Shown here piece by piece: positions 43,671 through 54,239 of a stretch of 60,000 nucleotides of DNA. Under the pieces are notes generated by a model, which saw only the letters and a list, made by a program, of their open reading frames with translations, had not been told where the DNA came from and ran no database searches. The stretch comes from Prorocentrum cordatum (lineage: Eukaryota > Sar > Dinophyceae > Prorocentrales > Prorocentraceae). A program made the position numbers and the translations under genes. The stretch covers positions 166,501 through 226,500 of the forward strand of contig CAUYUJ010003614.1 in assembly GCA_963575745.1 (NCBI GenBank), read 5' to 3'. Numbering within the stretch: the first letter of the stretch is position 1; each line of letters begins with the position of its first letter.

Positions 43671-46600
43671 TCACGGTGCGTCGCCCAAAGGCGCGGCAAC
43701 GGGCCGTGCCACCGCCGATGCTTCACGGGCCGGAATGCGTGCCAGGAGCGCCGCCATACCTGCCGTCTCTATCAGCCCTGACGGCGAGAGCGGCAGGCTG
43801 ACATCTGGCGGCGGTGGCCTCTGAGACTCGTAGCAAAAGAAAGCCACGCCTCGCCTCGAGGATTCGCTCACCGTGCTATTGTCACGATAGTGGGGATAGA
43901 GGCCAGCAAAGATCCTCCTCAGCACGGTAGTGCCACCCGCCAGTCGGCGCAGAAGGCACTCCTTGCCGAGCGCATGACAGCGTACGCTCCGCACATGGAG
44001 CAAAAGAATAGGGTGAGCCTCCGCTCGCCTTTGCTTACAATGCAATGCGCCAGCGAGTGCCCCAAGGACCGATCCAGGACACCACGCCACAGCCTGCTGG
44101 GTCCTTTACATCCCAACATGGGGCGCGCATCCCGATCAGTGGACAAACAACGGCAATGCAAACATCTGGCGCAGCCCTGACCTATTTCCTGCCAGGGATG
44201 CCAACCTCCCGATTTTAAAAACTTAGCCCTCGGTCCCAAGGGCCGACGCTCAAACTTTTCGGGAGGAAAGGTGGCAAGCACGGTGCCCGCCACCCTGGCA
44301 GCGAAAGCCAACAAATCACACTTCCTGTCCACCTCCGTACGTTCGTGCACACAGGGTTGGGGATGGAGGAGGAGAGCTTGCTTGGCAAGGGCGTCGGCTT
44401 TCAAGTTGCCTATACCAATCCGTTTCTCGTGCGCTGGTAGAGCATCCAGAACAGCGCGCGCACGGTGCGCAGGTGCGTGGTGCACCGACGGGATGGGGAA
44501 CTTCCCATTGAGCAGGGCACCTCTCCGAAGACCAGCATAACGATGTTTATGAAAAACCTGGTACCCCCGCGTTGCCACACAGATGCGCACCGCATTCATG
44601 CAATCGGTGTGGCGGTCTCCGCCGCTGCTCTGAAACATCGGGAGGAGGGCCATGCAAAGGTGCTCCGCAGCTTGGGGGGTCTGGGGGAGGACCGAAAGAA
44701 CAGTACCTTTGGCGTACGCAATCATAGTGTCGCCCTCTCCCAAGAAAACCCAGGAGTAGGCCGCTCTGGACACCTCCCTAACGGTATGCCGATAGGCCGA
44801 GCCGTTCATGACGACATCGCAACCCGAGACGTCCACAGAGCCCCAATTAATCATATCCCCTTCAGGAGAGTACAGGATGGGTTGAGTGGCCGAGGACGGA
44901 GGAGGGTAGGAGGCTTCAGGGTGCTCCCACTTTAACTCATCGAAGAACAAAAGGTCCTGACTTTCAAGAGCTTCGTCCAGCCATTCAACAGGAGAGTCAT
45001 CAGTAACACTTTTACGGGCGGCGACAGTGTCAGGGTGAAGGCACTGCCAAACGCGGTGCCGCACGCTGTCGGGCATCCCGCACTTCGGGCAAAGTCCGTC
45101 GCACGAGTATCCAGCGGCCTGAGCCCTCGCTCTGGTCCAAATCCCCTTGCAAAACAGACTCAACGCCAAACACTTCTGCTGAGGGTTGAGTTTCCTTCCC
45201 TTGGGGCCCAGCAAGGTTTTCAAGGGATCGACACAAAACCGAGAACCGTCGGCTCCAGGGGTGTCCTGACATAAAACCCGTTCATGTTTTCGTTGGACCG
45301 CCAACTGCAACATGTGCGCTAACATAGCGGGCGAGATGTATCCCAAGTGCACCTCTCGACCGTAGCCGTCCTCAAAAGTAAGAAGGGCCACCGACTTCCA
45401 CCCGATCCTAGCCAACGACAGGTGCATGCGCTGCAGAGGTCCTCGTGACGAGCGCCACGTGACCTTGTCATCAAAGGGAACAGAACGCCACAAATGAGCA
45501 ATCTCCTTGATATTATACCTAGAGACCGACGGGGTGGTGAGAGCCAGCCACACGATCGACGCCCACTGCAGGGCTGGCGCCACGGCCGGCCTCCACATCG
45601 GGTCTCCCAGGATCACTAGACGCGCCTGGAGGGAGCACCCTCGGTGCCTAGGGGGGTGCGACGACAACAGCACACGTCGAGCCACCTGGAGCTCGCCCTG
45701 ACTCATCCCCACAACCGACGAGCCGAAACTAGCCGCGGGCAACACTCCGCAAGTATAGATCTTCCCATGCGAGATTTTTTGCGGGGAAGGGCCGAGCGAT
45801 ATCGCATCAAAACCTTATGCCTCTTCCTCATGTGGGAAAACCTCTGTTTTCTTTTCCACAGACCATGTTTAGCACCTCGGGTCTGACCTGGTGCGAAATC
45901 CGTGCCGAGTGAGACCGCGCTGTTCGTGACCTTACCCGCCAGCTGCCCGAGGTGCCTAGCAATCTTCTGGGCGAGGGTGCGGCTGCTGGCAAAGGTGCTG
46001 ACCTTGTCGGGCTGAATGCCGACGCGCAGCTCATCCCTAAACAGGACGTACAGGCAAGCAGCCACCTGAGTGATAGTGGCCAGGACCTCTTGTTCAGAGC
46101 CCGACGCTGCGACGCTATCATCAACGACGTGCGACGACAAATCGACGCTGGGATTGCCTTCGACAAACTTGTCAAAGGCTTCGATGCTGTAAACTCGAAC
46201 CATGATATCATTGAAGATATCTCCCGCGGGAAGACCAGACCTGGCGAAATAAGGCTGGGCCCCGTAGTGGGCCCCCAAACGAAGCAAACGGGGGCCCCTC
46301 CAATAGTTAAGCGTCGTTTTGACCATGACCTCGTTAATGCCGTAACGTAACGCTCTATCCTTGAGAAGGGCTAAATCAAATGAATCGTAGTACTTCGTCC
46401 CATCCCATATTATACCCCCCGTTTCCTGAGCCTCGAAGTGGGCCATCTCGGCCTGGACGGCCTGGTGCCGCACGGCACTCTCAGCACTGCGGCCAGGGCC
46501 AAACGCCCGATAGCTGCGAGGGTAGTTCGTGTTGAAATCCACAATCAGAGGTCTCCGTAAACGTTCCCAGACACGGACGAGGCCGGCGCGCAGCAAGATG

Positions 46601-48460
46601 GGTCGAAGGCCCCCCTTGGGTTTTTCCAAAAGAGGGAAAAGCAGCCAGAACAGTTGTTTGGGGAAGAGGCCCAGGGACTCAATCGCTTGGATTAACGCCC
46701 CAAACGTGTCAAGGGCATCGTCCGAAACCAACGCGAGCTGTCTCGGGTGCAGTCCATCGGGGGACTGCAAAGTCAGGTGCGAAAAACTGCTGGACGCGCT
46801 TCTAATCTCGGCCGCCGTCGGCCTAGGGAGGTGCGCCCGATCAGGAACACACACCTCGGGCGGCATGTGCGACGTGTGCCAAAACTCGGACAGGGATTTG
46901 CCTTCAGCCCCAAGCAGCTCTTGATGGGAGTTAGAAAAACAACCAGGATGATTTTGCACGACGGTCGGGTTCCACCTCTGCTTGAGTTTCGTGAGCCTGC
47001 GCATGGCCCTCGCTCCCCCAGAAAGAGCTTTCTCCTGCCATTGATCCCAACTATCCTGCTGAACCTTCGCGACGGCCTTTCGCGCCTCGCCCAGGTCGTC
47101 GCCCCAAGACGACAGAAACTCCTGACACTGCTCAATCCAGCTGTCGAGGCCTTCATCGAGCGTAAAAGAACGAGCCAAAGTGCGCGCCTGAGCGAGGGTC
47201 GCGTCGAGTCTAACATTCTGCCCCTCACCAGGGCATGGTAACATGAGGAGCTGTTGGATCTGGTGGCTCGCATCCTCAGACAAACGCTGGACCTGGGCTT
47301 GGTCCGTGGGATCGGTTTCCTGGGCCGCCCTTCGAAATCGAGCTGGCACCCCAATGGTTTCAGACAAATGTTGGGCCAGCCAGATCCATCCGACGTGCTG
47401 CTCACGGAGGCTACAGGCCTTGGGCTTAGCAAAAAATCGGGGCCCACCGAGCTCTCAAGAGGTCCCCGTTGTGTCCTTTGCTTTTAACTTCCACTCCCGT
47501 GAAAGCCTCGAGCTCAAGCTCGAGCGTGTTGGAAACATACTTCCAGGCAACAGTGAGAAGTTCCCGCGCCTCGCCGACGGGGCGAGCGAGAGCCGCAGCA
47601 ACAGCGTCCTCAGCAATGATACGGCTGAGGATCCAGTCCTGGGGTCTTGGGGTCGGCCCGAAAGGCAGCTCCGTCGGGGGTCTTTGATGCGACCGATACA
47701 TCAAGTGATGGCACCGAACGGCATCGGAACGCAACGCGAAGCACACGGGCCTGTGAGGGCGATAAGTCCAGGACATGTCAGCCTCAACCTTATCACAGGC
47801 GCGTGCGAGGCACGTGCTCGCTAAAAAGTAGTCGATAGTGGTGAGGCTTCCTGGGGGCAAGCAGGTCTTCTGCGTTGGCACAAACAGGGCCCCTTCAACG
47901 CGACAGGGAACTCCCGTGGAGTCAACCAGATGGGGGTCGAGGTTCCAGTCTCCCCCCACAGCGTTCATATGCTTCCCCGTGAGCCTCTCTCCTAATTGCC
48001 TCAGAAGGGAGAGATTGAACGCGCACAGCCCAGTCCCCGACTTAGAGTAGCACGAAAACACGCGCAGGGGCGGCCATCCAGGCAAGTCGACAATCACATG
48101 GATGATGCGCCCCTTGGCAACAATCCCAGGAGCATCCGACGGCCATCGCAGGCCAATATGCGCGCGGACGAAAACTCCAACTCCCGCTCGAGGTCTCCCA
48201 GATCCACCAGCAGGGAAGGGGGAACGCAACATTTTCCATCCCAAGCTGGCCGCTGAGGCCGCTCTTTCGCCCTCACGGTCCTCGAGCGCCCCGATCTCCT
48301 GCGCCGGCAGGACGAGCGCCGATGTCGAGCAAAGCCTCTCACGCAAAGTCGGCCAGCAATTGCCATTGTAGGTCTCGAAGCTTTCGCCCAAGCCAAGCGA
48401 GGACGAGTCGAGCGAGTCGGGGGGAGGCGGAAGTGGAGCAGGAACTCCGAATTTAGACAT
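43671..48460 (-). pseudogene. LINE ORF2: endonuclease - RT - zinc knuckle - RNase H
   Basis: Start ATG at 48460 (MSKFGVP) lies 31 nt after the ORF1 stop. The AP-endonuclease-like domain has TYNGNCW, QEIG, GGDWNLDP (about 47935-47960), TIDYFL and HRPV (about 47760), covering the usual N, E, D/N, D and H positions. A 1-nt shift at about 47430-47445, in a run of T and C, moves to the RT frame. RT shows WDGTKYYDSFD (motif A, about 46400), SGLPAGDIFND (motif B) and VVDD (about 46120-46135) instead of the common YxDD. A second shift near 45750 enters CPKCGMPDSVRHRVWQC (CCHC, about 45045-45095), then RNase H with VDVSG (about 44830) and NLKADALAKQ (about 44385-44415), then FFCSMCGAY. A third shift near 43930 adds LAGGTTVLRRIFAGL to the final stop at 43671. 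Roughly 1590 codons. Shifts could be decay or sequencing error. Confidence 0.9.
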
Positions 48461-48491
48461 AGGCAAGCCGCAACACCGTGAGAGCAAAGGG

Positions 48492-49572
48492 CTACCCCAC
48501 GCGCGGCTTCTTGCACAGCCTGCTACCGAATTTCTCAATGAACTCACGCTTGTCAACCCGTATGGCTGCATTGAAAATCTCCTCGGCCATGTCTTCGTCA
48601 AGATCCTCGTCATGCTCGAAACCTGGTGTCGGCTGTTGTTGTGCCTCAGCCGCACCATCTCCGCTGGCGGCCGATGCATCACTAGGAGCCCCATGACCAG
48701 GCGCACCAGCATCTTCGGACTTGAAAGGCGATGGTGCCGTTGCCGTAGGTGATGCCTTCGCCTGGGAGGCCGCCAGCAGCTCCGCGAACTTCTTGAACGT
48801 GTCGGACTGGAGCATTTCCTTGATCTGCGCTTGCTCACTCGTCGCAGCCAGCACCTCAGGATCGACCTCCAAATCCACGACGGGCATGCCAGGCAGCGTA
48901 CGAATGAGGTCCCGATTGAGGAGCTCGATCTCGCGGTCCGTAGCAGCAACTTGTGCCCGCATGCCATCGATCTGTTCTTGAGCACTCGCGATGAAGCGTA
49001 GCTGCTCCTCGATATGGTGCTCAAGTCTCTGCTTTTTGCCTTTAGCACTTGCCAAGCGATGGCCCGCATGAGTATGCTGAGTGAGCCGGGGCTTGGTCTG
49101 ATGCAATTCGCGACGTACGGCCTCCAGCTTGATCTCGAGCTCAGCCTTGGCACCTTTGCCCGACTCACCCAGCTTCTCACAGTGCGATATGGCCACCTCG
49201 AGCTGTTTGATGTTGTCGCGCAGCTCCTGCTCCTTGGAATCCTTGGGCGGTTCCTTCGCAGGGTGGCTGGCCACAGGGACATGGGGACAGGTTACCTCCT
49301 CCTGCCAACTTGTCAAACCTGCGCTGGAGCTCGTCCAGCCTCTTCTGTAGTTCGTCGTCGCGACCACCCCCACCGCCACGAGGTAGACCAGCCCGCTGAC
49401 GATGCTGCTGGCCGCGCGCATGCAGCTCGGCTGCACGGCGCACCTCGAGCGGTGCCTTCTTCCCGCATCTGCAAATGATCCTGGACGCCCAGTTGGTGTT
49501 GCGACCACATGAGCACGCCCAGGTACGCGTCCTTGGCCCAAGGAGGACCTCAGCGCCATCTCCATCGGTCAT
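48492..49572 (-). pseudogene. LINE ORF1: CG-type zinc finger plus coiled coil
   Basis: Start ATG at 49572 (MTDGDGAEVLL). Residues about 15-40 read WACSCGRNTNWASRIICRCG, resembling a RanBP2-type finger (W.C..CG..N....C..CG) with four Cys. A Gly/Arg stretch and DELQRRFDKL follow. A 1-nt shift near 49290, in a GGAGGAGG run, moves to a frame with about 260 further codons. There EQELRDNIKQLEVAISHCEK, EIKLEAVRRELHQTK and QIDGMRAQVAATDREIELL form heptad-rich coiled coils, followed by an Ala/Pro/acidic linker and a basic C-terminus (RLCKKPRVG). LINE ORF1 proteins bind element RNA and often trimerise through coiled coils, so this role is inferred. No RRM or CCHC knuckle seen. Confidence 0.8.
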
Positions 49573-49707
49573 GAGAGCCCGTAAGCTTGGATGAATGTGT
49601 GGGTTGAAATCCCACGAACTGAAGGTTGGAACGGGCTCGCAGCAGCGACTGCCGCTCTGAAGACTGCTGCTGCAAGCTCAGGAATCAGCACCTGAGCCAG
49701 AACGGCT

Positions 49708-49722
49708 CCCCCCTGGGGAGCT
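49708..49722. repeat. Target-site duplication, right copy
   Basis: CCCCCCTGGGGAGCT, then CCACCGAAAGCCCCATTGG, which completes the interrupted VNTR unit. Confidence 0.9.
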
Positions 49723-49905
49723 CCACCGAAAGCCCCATTGGCGATGGCCGCATGCAGTTCCCCCCCCAGTACGGCGTCACGGTTTCCCATAGGGAGCTCC
49801 ACCGACGGCTACAACATGCGTCTCCCCCATCCAGTACAGGGTACCGCTCACGCACTCCGTGGTCCCACAAAGAGCTCCACCAAAAGCGGTACCCACAACG
49901 CGGTA
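49723..49905 (+). repeat. VNTR continuation after the LINE
   Basis: Two to three units with GGAGCTCCACCGA boxes. The last is degraded into GCGGTACCCACAAC direct repeats. Confidence 0.75.
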
Positions 49906-49939
49906 CCCACAACTGCATATGGCCAGGTCCTTCGCCAAG

Positions 49940-50189
49940 ATACTGATGAACGCCCCAACTGTTGCTTAGATCGCTGAAAATATCACGCGCGGGATTCCGT
50001 GAAACGTTGTTCAAATCGTGTCTTCGCGCATATGCAACTGTGCATTATTGTGACCAGAAGCGCGTATTGCAGCAAACGCAACAGTTTTCAACACGAAGTA
50101 GAATGACGAGCTTACAGAATTGTAATCGTGGCAATGTTAATGCGTCGGTTACATCAACAAGCGTTCCCGACAACATGAAAATCGTCCGA
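49940..50189. other. AT-richer segment inside composite A
   Basis: About 250 bp with no VNTR boxes, between VNTR blocks. It may be an independent short insertion. No second copy in the window and no clear terminal repeats. Confidence 0.4.
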
Positions 50190-50330
50190 AAGAGCTCCAC
50201 CGAAAGACCGAGTGCAGGGTCCGCCTGCGATTCCACCCCCGCTTCTGGCGCACTCCTCACACGCTTTGTGGCTCATGAAGAGGAAGCTGCACCGAAGGCC
50301 CCAGTAGCAGGGTCCGCATGCGGCACTGCC
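50190..50330 (+). repeat. Terminal VNTR block of composite A
   Basis: Two units with AGCTCCACCGAAAG and GGGTCCGC boxes. The last merges into GGTCCGCATGCGGCACTGCC, as also seen at the end of composite B (59200-59215). Confidence 0.8.
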
Positions 50331-50378
50331 GCTGCCATCCACACCGAATGTCTCGCTGCTAGAACATGAGATGGCTGG

Positions 50379-50690
50379 AGATGTGCAATCGTCTCGCGCT
50401 GCAGTCGCGCCGCCGCCGGCCTAAGCTAAGCCCGCCATTTCGCGGGAGTTTTTCAAGTGGAATCAGGGTCCGACCGAAGAAATCTATACTCCATTATCCC
50501 TCCTCCTGCTCTCTCGGCTCCCGTCCTCGTGTTCCGTGGCGCATTCGTCGTCGTCTCCCAATGTACGATTCGAATCGTGACATGGCGTGCGTGAATGAGG
50601 CAATTTGCGTTTGGTCTTCCGTTGTTTTGGAGACACGTTCAGGGCTGCCGCGGGACCCTCAACGTGTTCTTGCGCATTGCAGGGCTCTGT
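50379..50690 (+). repeat. Composite repeat 3' module, copy A
   Basis: Aligns with 59264-59635: GAGATGTGCA, TCTCGCGCTGCAGTCGCG, GCGGGA.TTTTT, CTCCTCCTGCTCTCT.GGC, TGTTCC.TGGCGCA.TCGTCG, GTGCGTGAAT, GTCTTCCGTT, CGTTCAGGG.TGCCGCGG, GTGTTCTT.CGCATTGC. About 80 percent similar by eye outside one ~50-bp indel. No conserved ORF. Confidence 0.85.
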
Positions 50691-50864
50691 AATCATGTCA
50701 AGAGCCTATGTTTTAAATGACGCCCCCCACCCCTCCCCCCTCCCTGAATCCTGATGCCAGTAATTCTTCGCCGAGTAATCATGTTTGAAGATTGCCCCCT
50801 GGAAGATATTCCACGGAGACCAGAACGAGGCACTCGATGTAGACACTTCTGAATGTTATGTATA

Positions 50865-51055
50865 TGTGTACATACCTACTTACTTACTCATGCATGTACA
50901 CACATACACACATACCAACATACCTACATACACACATGCAGGCAGACATACGTACATGCATATATACGCACATATGTACATACGCACAAACCTACGTACG
51001 TACGTGTACATACACACATACATACATGCATACATACATACACATACATACATCG
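50865..51055. repeat. ACAT tetranucleotide array 1
   Basis: CATACATA/CACATACA units with CGTA variants. Frames encode Tyr-Ile-His-Thr repeats only. Confidence 0.9.
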
Positions 51056-51830
51056 GCCCAACGAAAGTTCCTTGAATTGTCGTCAAATCGCTCGCTCGCG
51101 GAAGCCGACGGAAGTAAAACGAGGCGAAAGACGGCGGAGGGCCGTCGGCAGGCTTGCCGAAGACAGCGGGGGTGAATGACGCCCCGTCCGAGCCCCCCTA
51201 ATCCCCGTAGAAGCCTAGCAATGTAGTCTTCTGCCGTGGGCCGGGCGGGACCCCGCCTAACTTCCTTGTAATATAATCATTCAAAAAATCAGCCAAGCTA
51301 AAATCCCACCCAATAAGAATGGGGGGGTAAACAACTATCCCGGGTCGTTCATGGATCTCGCCATGCTAGGATCGGGTCGAAGTAAGTTTGGGCCCCGAAG
51401 TAGTCGCCTTCTTGGCGTGTCAGGGTCGTTGCGAGGCCATTTTGAGATCATATTTCGGCCATGCTTGGATGGCGCAGCCGTCGCGCGTCCATTCTGGGGC
51501 CACCCTGGGCGCGTGTGGATCCATATATTGTTGCCATCGGGCCATCTCGGCGTCACGCGTGTCTTCATTGTCTGGTCCTCTTCGGGTCGGCCTGAGACGG
51601 TCCAGAATCCATGGCGGGATCGTGTTGGGGTGGCGTCATCCCAGGGTCGGCTGGACATCATCGCCTTTGGCCTCAAGCCCTCCTGGAACCATTTTGCAGC
51701 CATGGGGGCGTCTTGGGATCTCGCGCGCGCGAGCGTTCAGCACGCGCGCGCGCGACAACTCATCTTGCCCATGGGTGTACACACATCTACTTCTTGTTGC
51801 GAATATCCAAGGGAACTTGTGTTTGATCCA
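51056..51830. other. Unassigned sequence
   Basis: GC-rich. A CGCGCG run lies at 51721-51752. Long frames on both strands overlap and show no domain. Confidence 0.45.
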
Positions 51831-51831
51831 G

Positions 51832-52012
51832 GTACATACATACATACATACATACATACATACATACATACATACATACACACAGACATACATACAGACA
51901 GGCAGACAGACAGACAGACAGGCAGACAGACAAACAGACAGATATACATACGTACATACATGCGTACATACATGCGTACATACATACACACATACATTCA
52001 TACATACATACG
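51832..52012. repeat. ACAT/ACAG tetranucleotide array 2
   Basis: CATACATA at both ends with an ACAGACAG block at 51885-51942. About 780 bp downstream of array 1. Confidence 0.9.
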
Positions 52013-52099
52013 AGGCAGCATGGCTGTTGGCTCCCAGGGCGGCCCCTCGTTGCGCCATGGGGGCCCCGGGCCCCGGGAGCGCGCTGGGATCGCGCCAGG

Positions 52100-52205
52100 A
52101 AGCTGAACACGCTCCCAGAAGGCGCCAAGAGTGCTCCAAGAGCGGTTCAAGAAGCCTCCAAGACAGCCCAATAATGCTCCAAGACGCCCAACATGGCCTC
52201 AAGAT
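52100..52205. repeat. CCAAG-type short array
   Basis: About nine units like GCTCCAAGACGGC spaced 10-14 bp. Confidence 0.7.
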
Positions 52206-52384
52206 GGCGGTCGCGGGGACGTCCCTGGCGGTCTGGTTTGCCACGCCTTCCTTTCGTTTTCTATGTGAGCACTACAGCGCTGGGAATTCCTATTTTAAGA
52301 TTATCCCCCACATGTATGTGCAACTGGTTTTAAAAATTATTCGCCACGCGCGTTTACAGAGGGTTCCTATCTTTGCTAGGCCAA

Positions 52385-52500
52385 TTTCCCAGCCCTCCTG
52401 TGTGTTGGGTTCTCGTTTTGAATCCGCAGCGCCGCGCTCAACCTCCTCACCTCCTCCCTCCTCCCCTTCCTCCCTCCTCCAGCCGACGACCCCGCCTCCC
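52385..52500 (+). repeat. Composite repeat 5' module, copy 3 with CT-rich tract
   Basis: CCCTCCTGTGTGTTGGGTTC and CAGCGCCGCGCTCAACCTCC match 41262-41345. CTCCTCC repeats follow, but no VNTR: the sequence runs into the LINE 2 region instead. It is a truncated or rearranged copy. Confidence 0.75.
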
Positions 52501-52863
52501 ACGGCGCCGAGAGGGCGCGGTCGGTTTCCTGTGGGCCACCGACAATCTCCCCACGATTTCGGCCGGGATCCGCCCTCTTTGGGTCCAGAGAGATCCGCTC
52601 ACAAACAGCTGGCAGACCGAGCGAGCACGGGCGAGGGTACGAAGGGACGCCAGCGCCGCAGGGCCCAGGGAGGGGGGTGCGGGAGGGGCCACGGCCCAGC
52701 CTGCCGCCGACCCGCCAAGTCGCGGGCTTCAACCGCAAGTGACCAACGCCGCACGGCGGGTGTGCCCGCTCCGTGGCATGTGGCCTGGCCGGTGTGGTCC
52801 GTGGTGCCGCCGCCGCCCAAGCAGCCCTGCGCCCCTCGTCCTTCAAAGGACAGGGGTTCCAAG

Positions 52864-53598
52864 GTCAGGTGCACGTCTTGCACGCGTTGTGCTTGGGCGT
52901 CCCATCTTCAGACGTGTCGCAATACGCGCATGTGTGGTCTCCTCGTTAGCAACATGGCCCCGCCAAAGATAGGGTCGAGAGGCACGTGTATAAGGGCACG
53001 CCGGCCATGGGCACGGCTATGATGAGCCAGCTCAAGGGGATCATCCAATCCCAGCCTGGGACAGAGACGGCTCGAGCGGCCCAACCCTTGTCGGAAGCAA
53101 CCAAAGTCGAGGCGTCTAAGCGAGGGGCCCCACCCAACGTCACGCAGCAGGTGACGACGGTGACCTCCAAGGTCGCCCACCAGGCCCAGGGCGCATTCGA
53201 CACGGCAAAAGCTGTGCAGAGGAAGTACACCATGGAGTAGGACAAGTGACTCCAAGACGCTGCTAAGGCGCTCGCAGGGGCTGAGAAGGAGCGCGCGGCG
53301 GTGTTCAAGGCTGCGACCCCGACGCAAGCAATGTCGTTATCTCCTGGCCAGGCCGCGGGCATCGATCTCAGCGCCATGCTGGCTCATAATTATTCTTTCT
53401 CATGAGAGCATGTTCGCGTTGAACTTGGGGTCGGAGTTTGCTAATTCTGACGGCATAATGGTCACGGCTGGTCGTCATGAAGTTGAGCGGCGCAAGAAGC
53501 TTGCCATGGCAGCCCTCATGGATACCATGAAGTCCACATTCGGCGACCTACATGAGAAGATTAAGGGGCATCGTGGCAACCTCGGAGATCAAGGATAA
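52864..53598 (+). pseudogene. LINE 2 ORF1 remnant: Cys finger and coiled-coil-like region
   Basis: VRCTSCTRCAWASHLQTCRN (52864-52923) followed by RMCG resembles the ORF1 finger of the intact LINE (WACSCG...WASR..C.CG). In a shifted frame, 53004-53240 reads MGTAMMSQLKGIIQSQPG through VTSKVAHQAQGAFDTAKAV and stops. The same frame resumes after two stops with LQDAAKALAGAEKERAAVF (about 53253-53310) to a stop near 53405. 53410-53598 encodes KKLAMAALMDTMKSTFGDLH. The pattern of Ala/Lys/Glu helices fits an ORF1 coiled coil. Degenerate; the role in RNA binding is inferred only from the family. Confidence 0.6.
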
Positions 53599-53704
53599 TA
53601 CGTAGCACCCCGCAATTGCGGATAAGAGTGAGGGGGCGGGCGCGGGCGACGCGGGCGTCGTCGAGCCGGCGGACCTCGTGGCCCCCACCTTCCTTGTCGA
53701 TGGC

Positions 53705-53875
53705 GCTCTCCTCCACCTCCTCCTCCTCCTCCTTCTCCTCCTCTTCCTCCTCCTTCTCCTCCTCCTCTTCCTCGTCCTCATCGTCATCGTCATCCTCCTC
53801 CTCCACCTCGTCCTCCTCCTCCTCCTCCTCTTCTTCCTCGTCCTCCCTCTCCCCCCCTCGTCTTTTCATCATGGT
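53705..53875. repeat. CTC tract inside LINE 2
   Basis: Interrupted CTC, including a CATCGTCATCGTCATC run at about 53780. Confidence 0.85.
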
Positions 53876-54239
53876 CTTCCCATTGTCGTCCTCCCCCTCA
53901 TCGGCCTCCATCATCGTCCTCCCATTGTCGTCCATCATCATCATCATCCCCATCCTCCCCTCCTCGTCCTACGTCCTCCTGCTCCTCCTCCCTTTCTCCA
54001 CGTCGTTCTCCTCGTCCCCTGTTTACTCATTATCAAATATCCTGCTGCAACGTCATCCTGTTTACTGCTCCCCGATAACTGCAACGCAATCCTTTTTTCC
54101 ACTTTATGCTCCCCGCCTTCTCTGATCAAGGCAATTCGCCAGGGCAAAGTTGCTGGACGGGCTGGCGTGGATGTGCGGGGCGTGAAGAGGTCCTTGCGGG
54201 CTCAGACGGCATGCGCGAATCCGCCGCCGCGCTTGTGCG

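Larger units (their letters stand above)
43489..49707 (-). mobile_element. Nearly complete non-LTR retrotransposon (LINE), 6.2 kb
   Basis: Bounded by a perfect 15-bp duplication of VNTR sequence and, at its 3' end on -, by an A run of six (43489-43494). On - it has a ~135-bp 5' leader, ORF1 (49572-48492), 31 nt, ORF2 (48460 to about 43671), and a ~180-bp 3' untranslated region. ORF2 carries endonuclease, RT, CCHC knuckle, RNase H and C-terminal Cys motifs. It moves by nicking target DNA and reverse-transcribing its RNA at the nick. Decay is limited to about four 1-nt frameshifts, so insertion is recent relative to the other elements here. Confidence 0.92.
41262..50690 (+). repeat. Composite VNTR repeat A, interrupted by a LINE
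   Basis: In order: 5' module (41262-41345), CT-rich stretch, VNTR with a CCGCATGCGG-type core (41365-41790), a second 5'-module-like block (41925-42005) with CT-rich sequence, the main VNTR (42050-43488), the LINE (43489-49707), the continuing VNTR (49708-49905), about 250 bp of AT-richer sequence, a last VNTR block (50190-50330), and the 3' module (50379-50690). The 3' module is shared with composite B and the 5' module with 52385-52460. No protein is encoded outside the LINE. Confidence 0.75.

Noticed and set aside
51388-53022. 544-codon + frame
   Set aside because: It joins unrelated GC-rich sequence, an ACAT array, a composite-repeat module and the LINE 2 zinc finger. Only the last part is meaningful.
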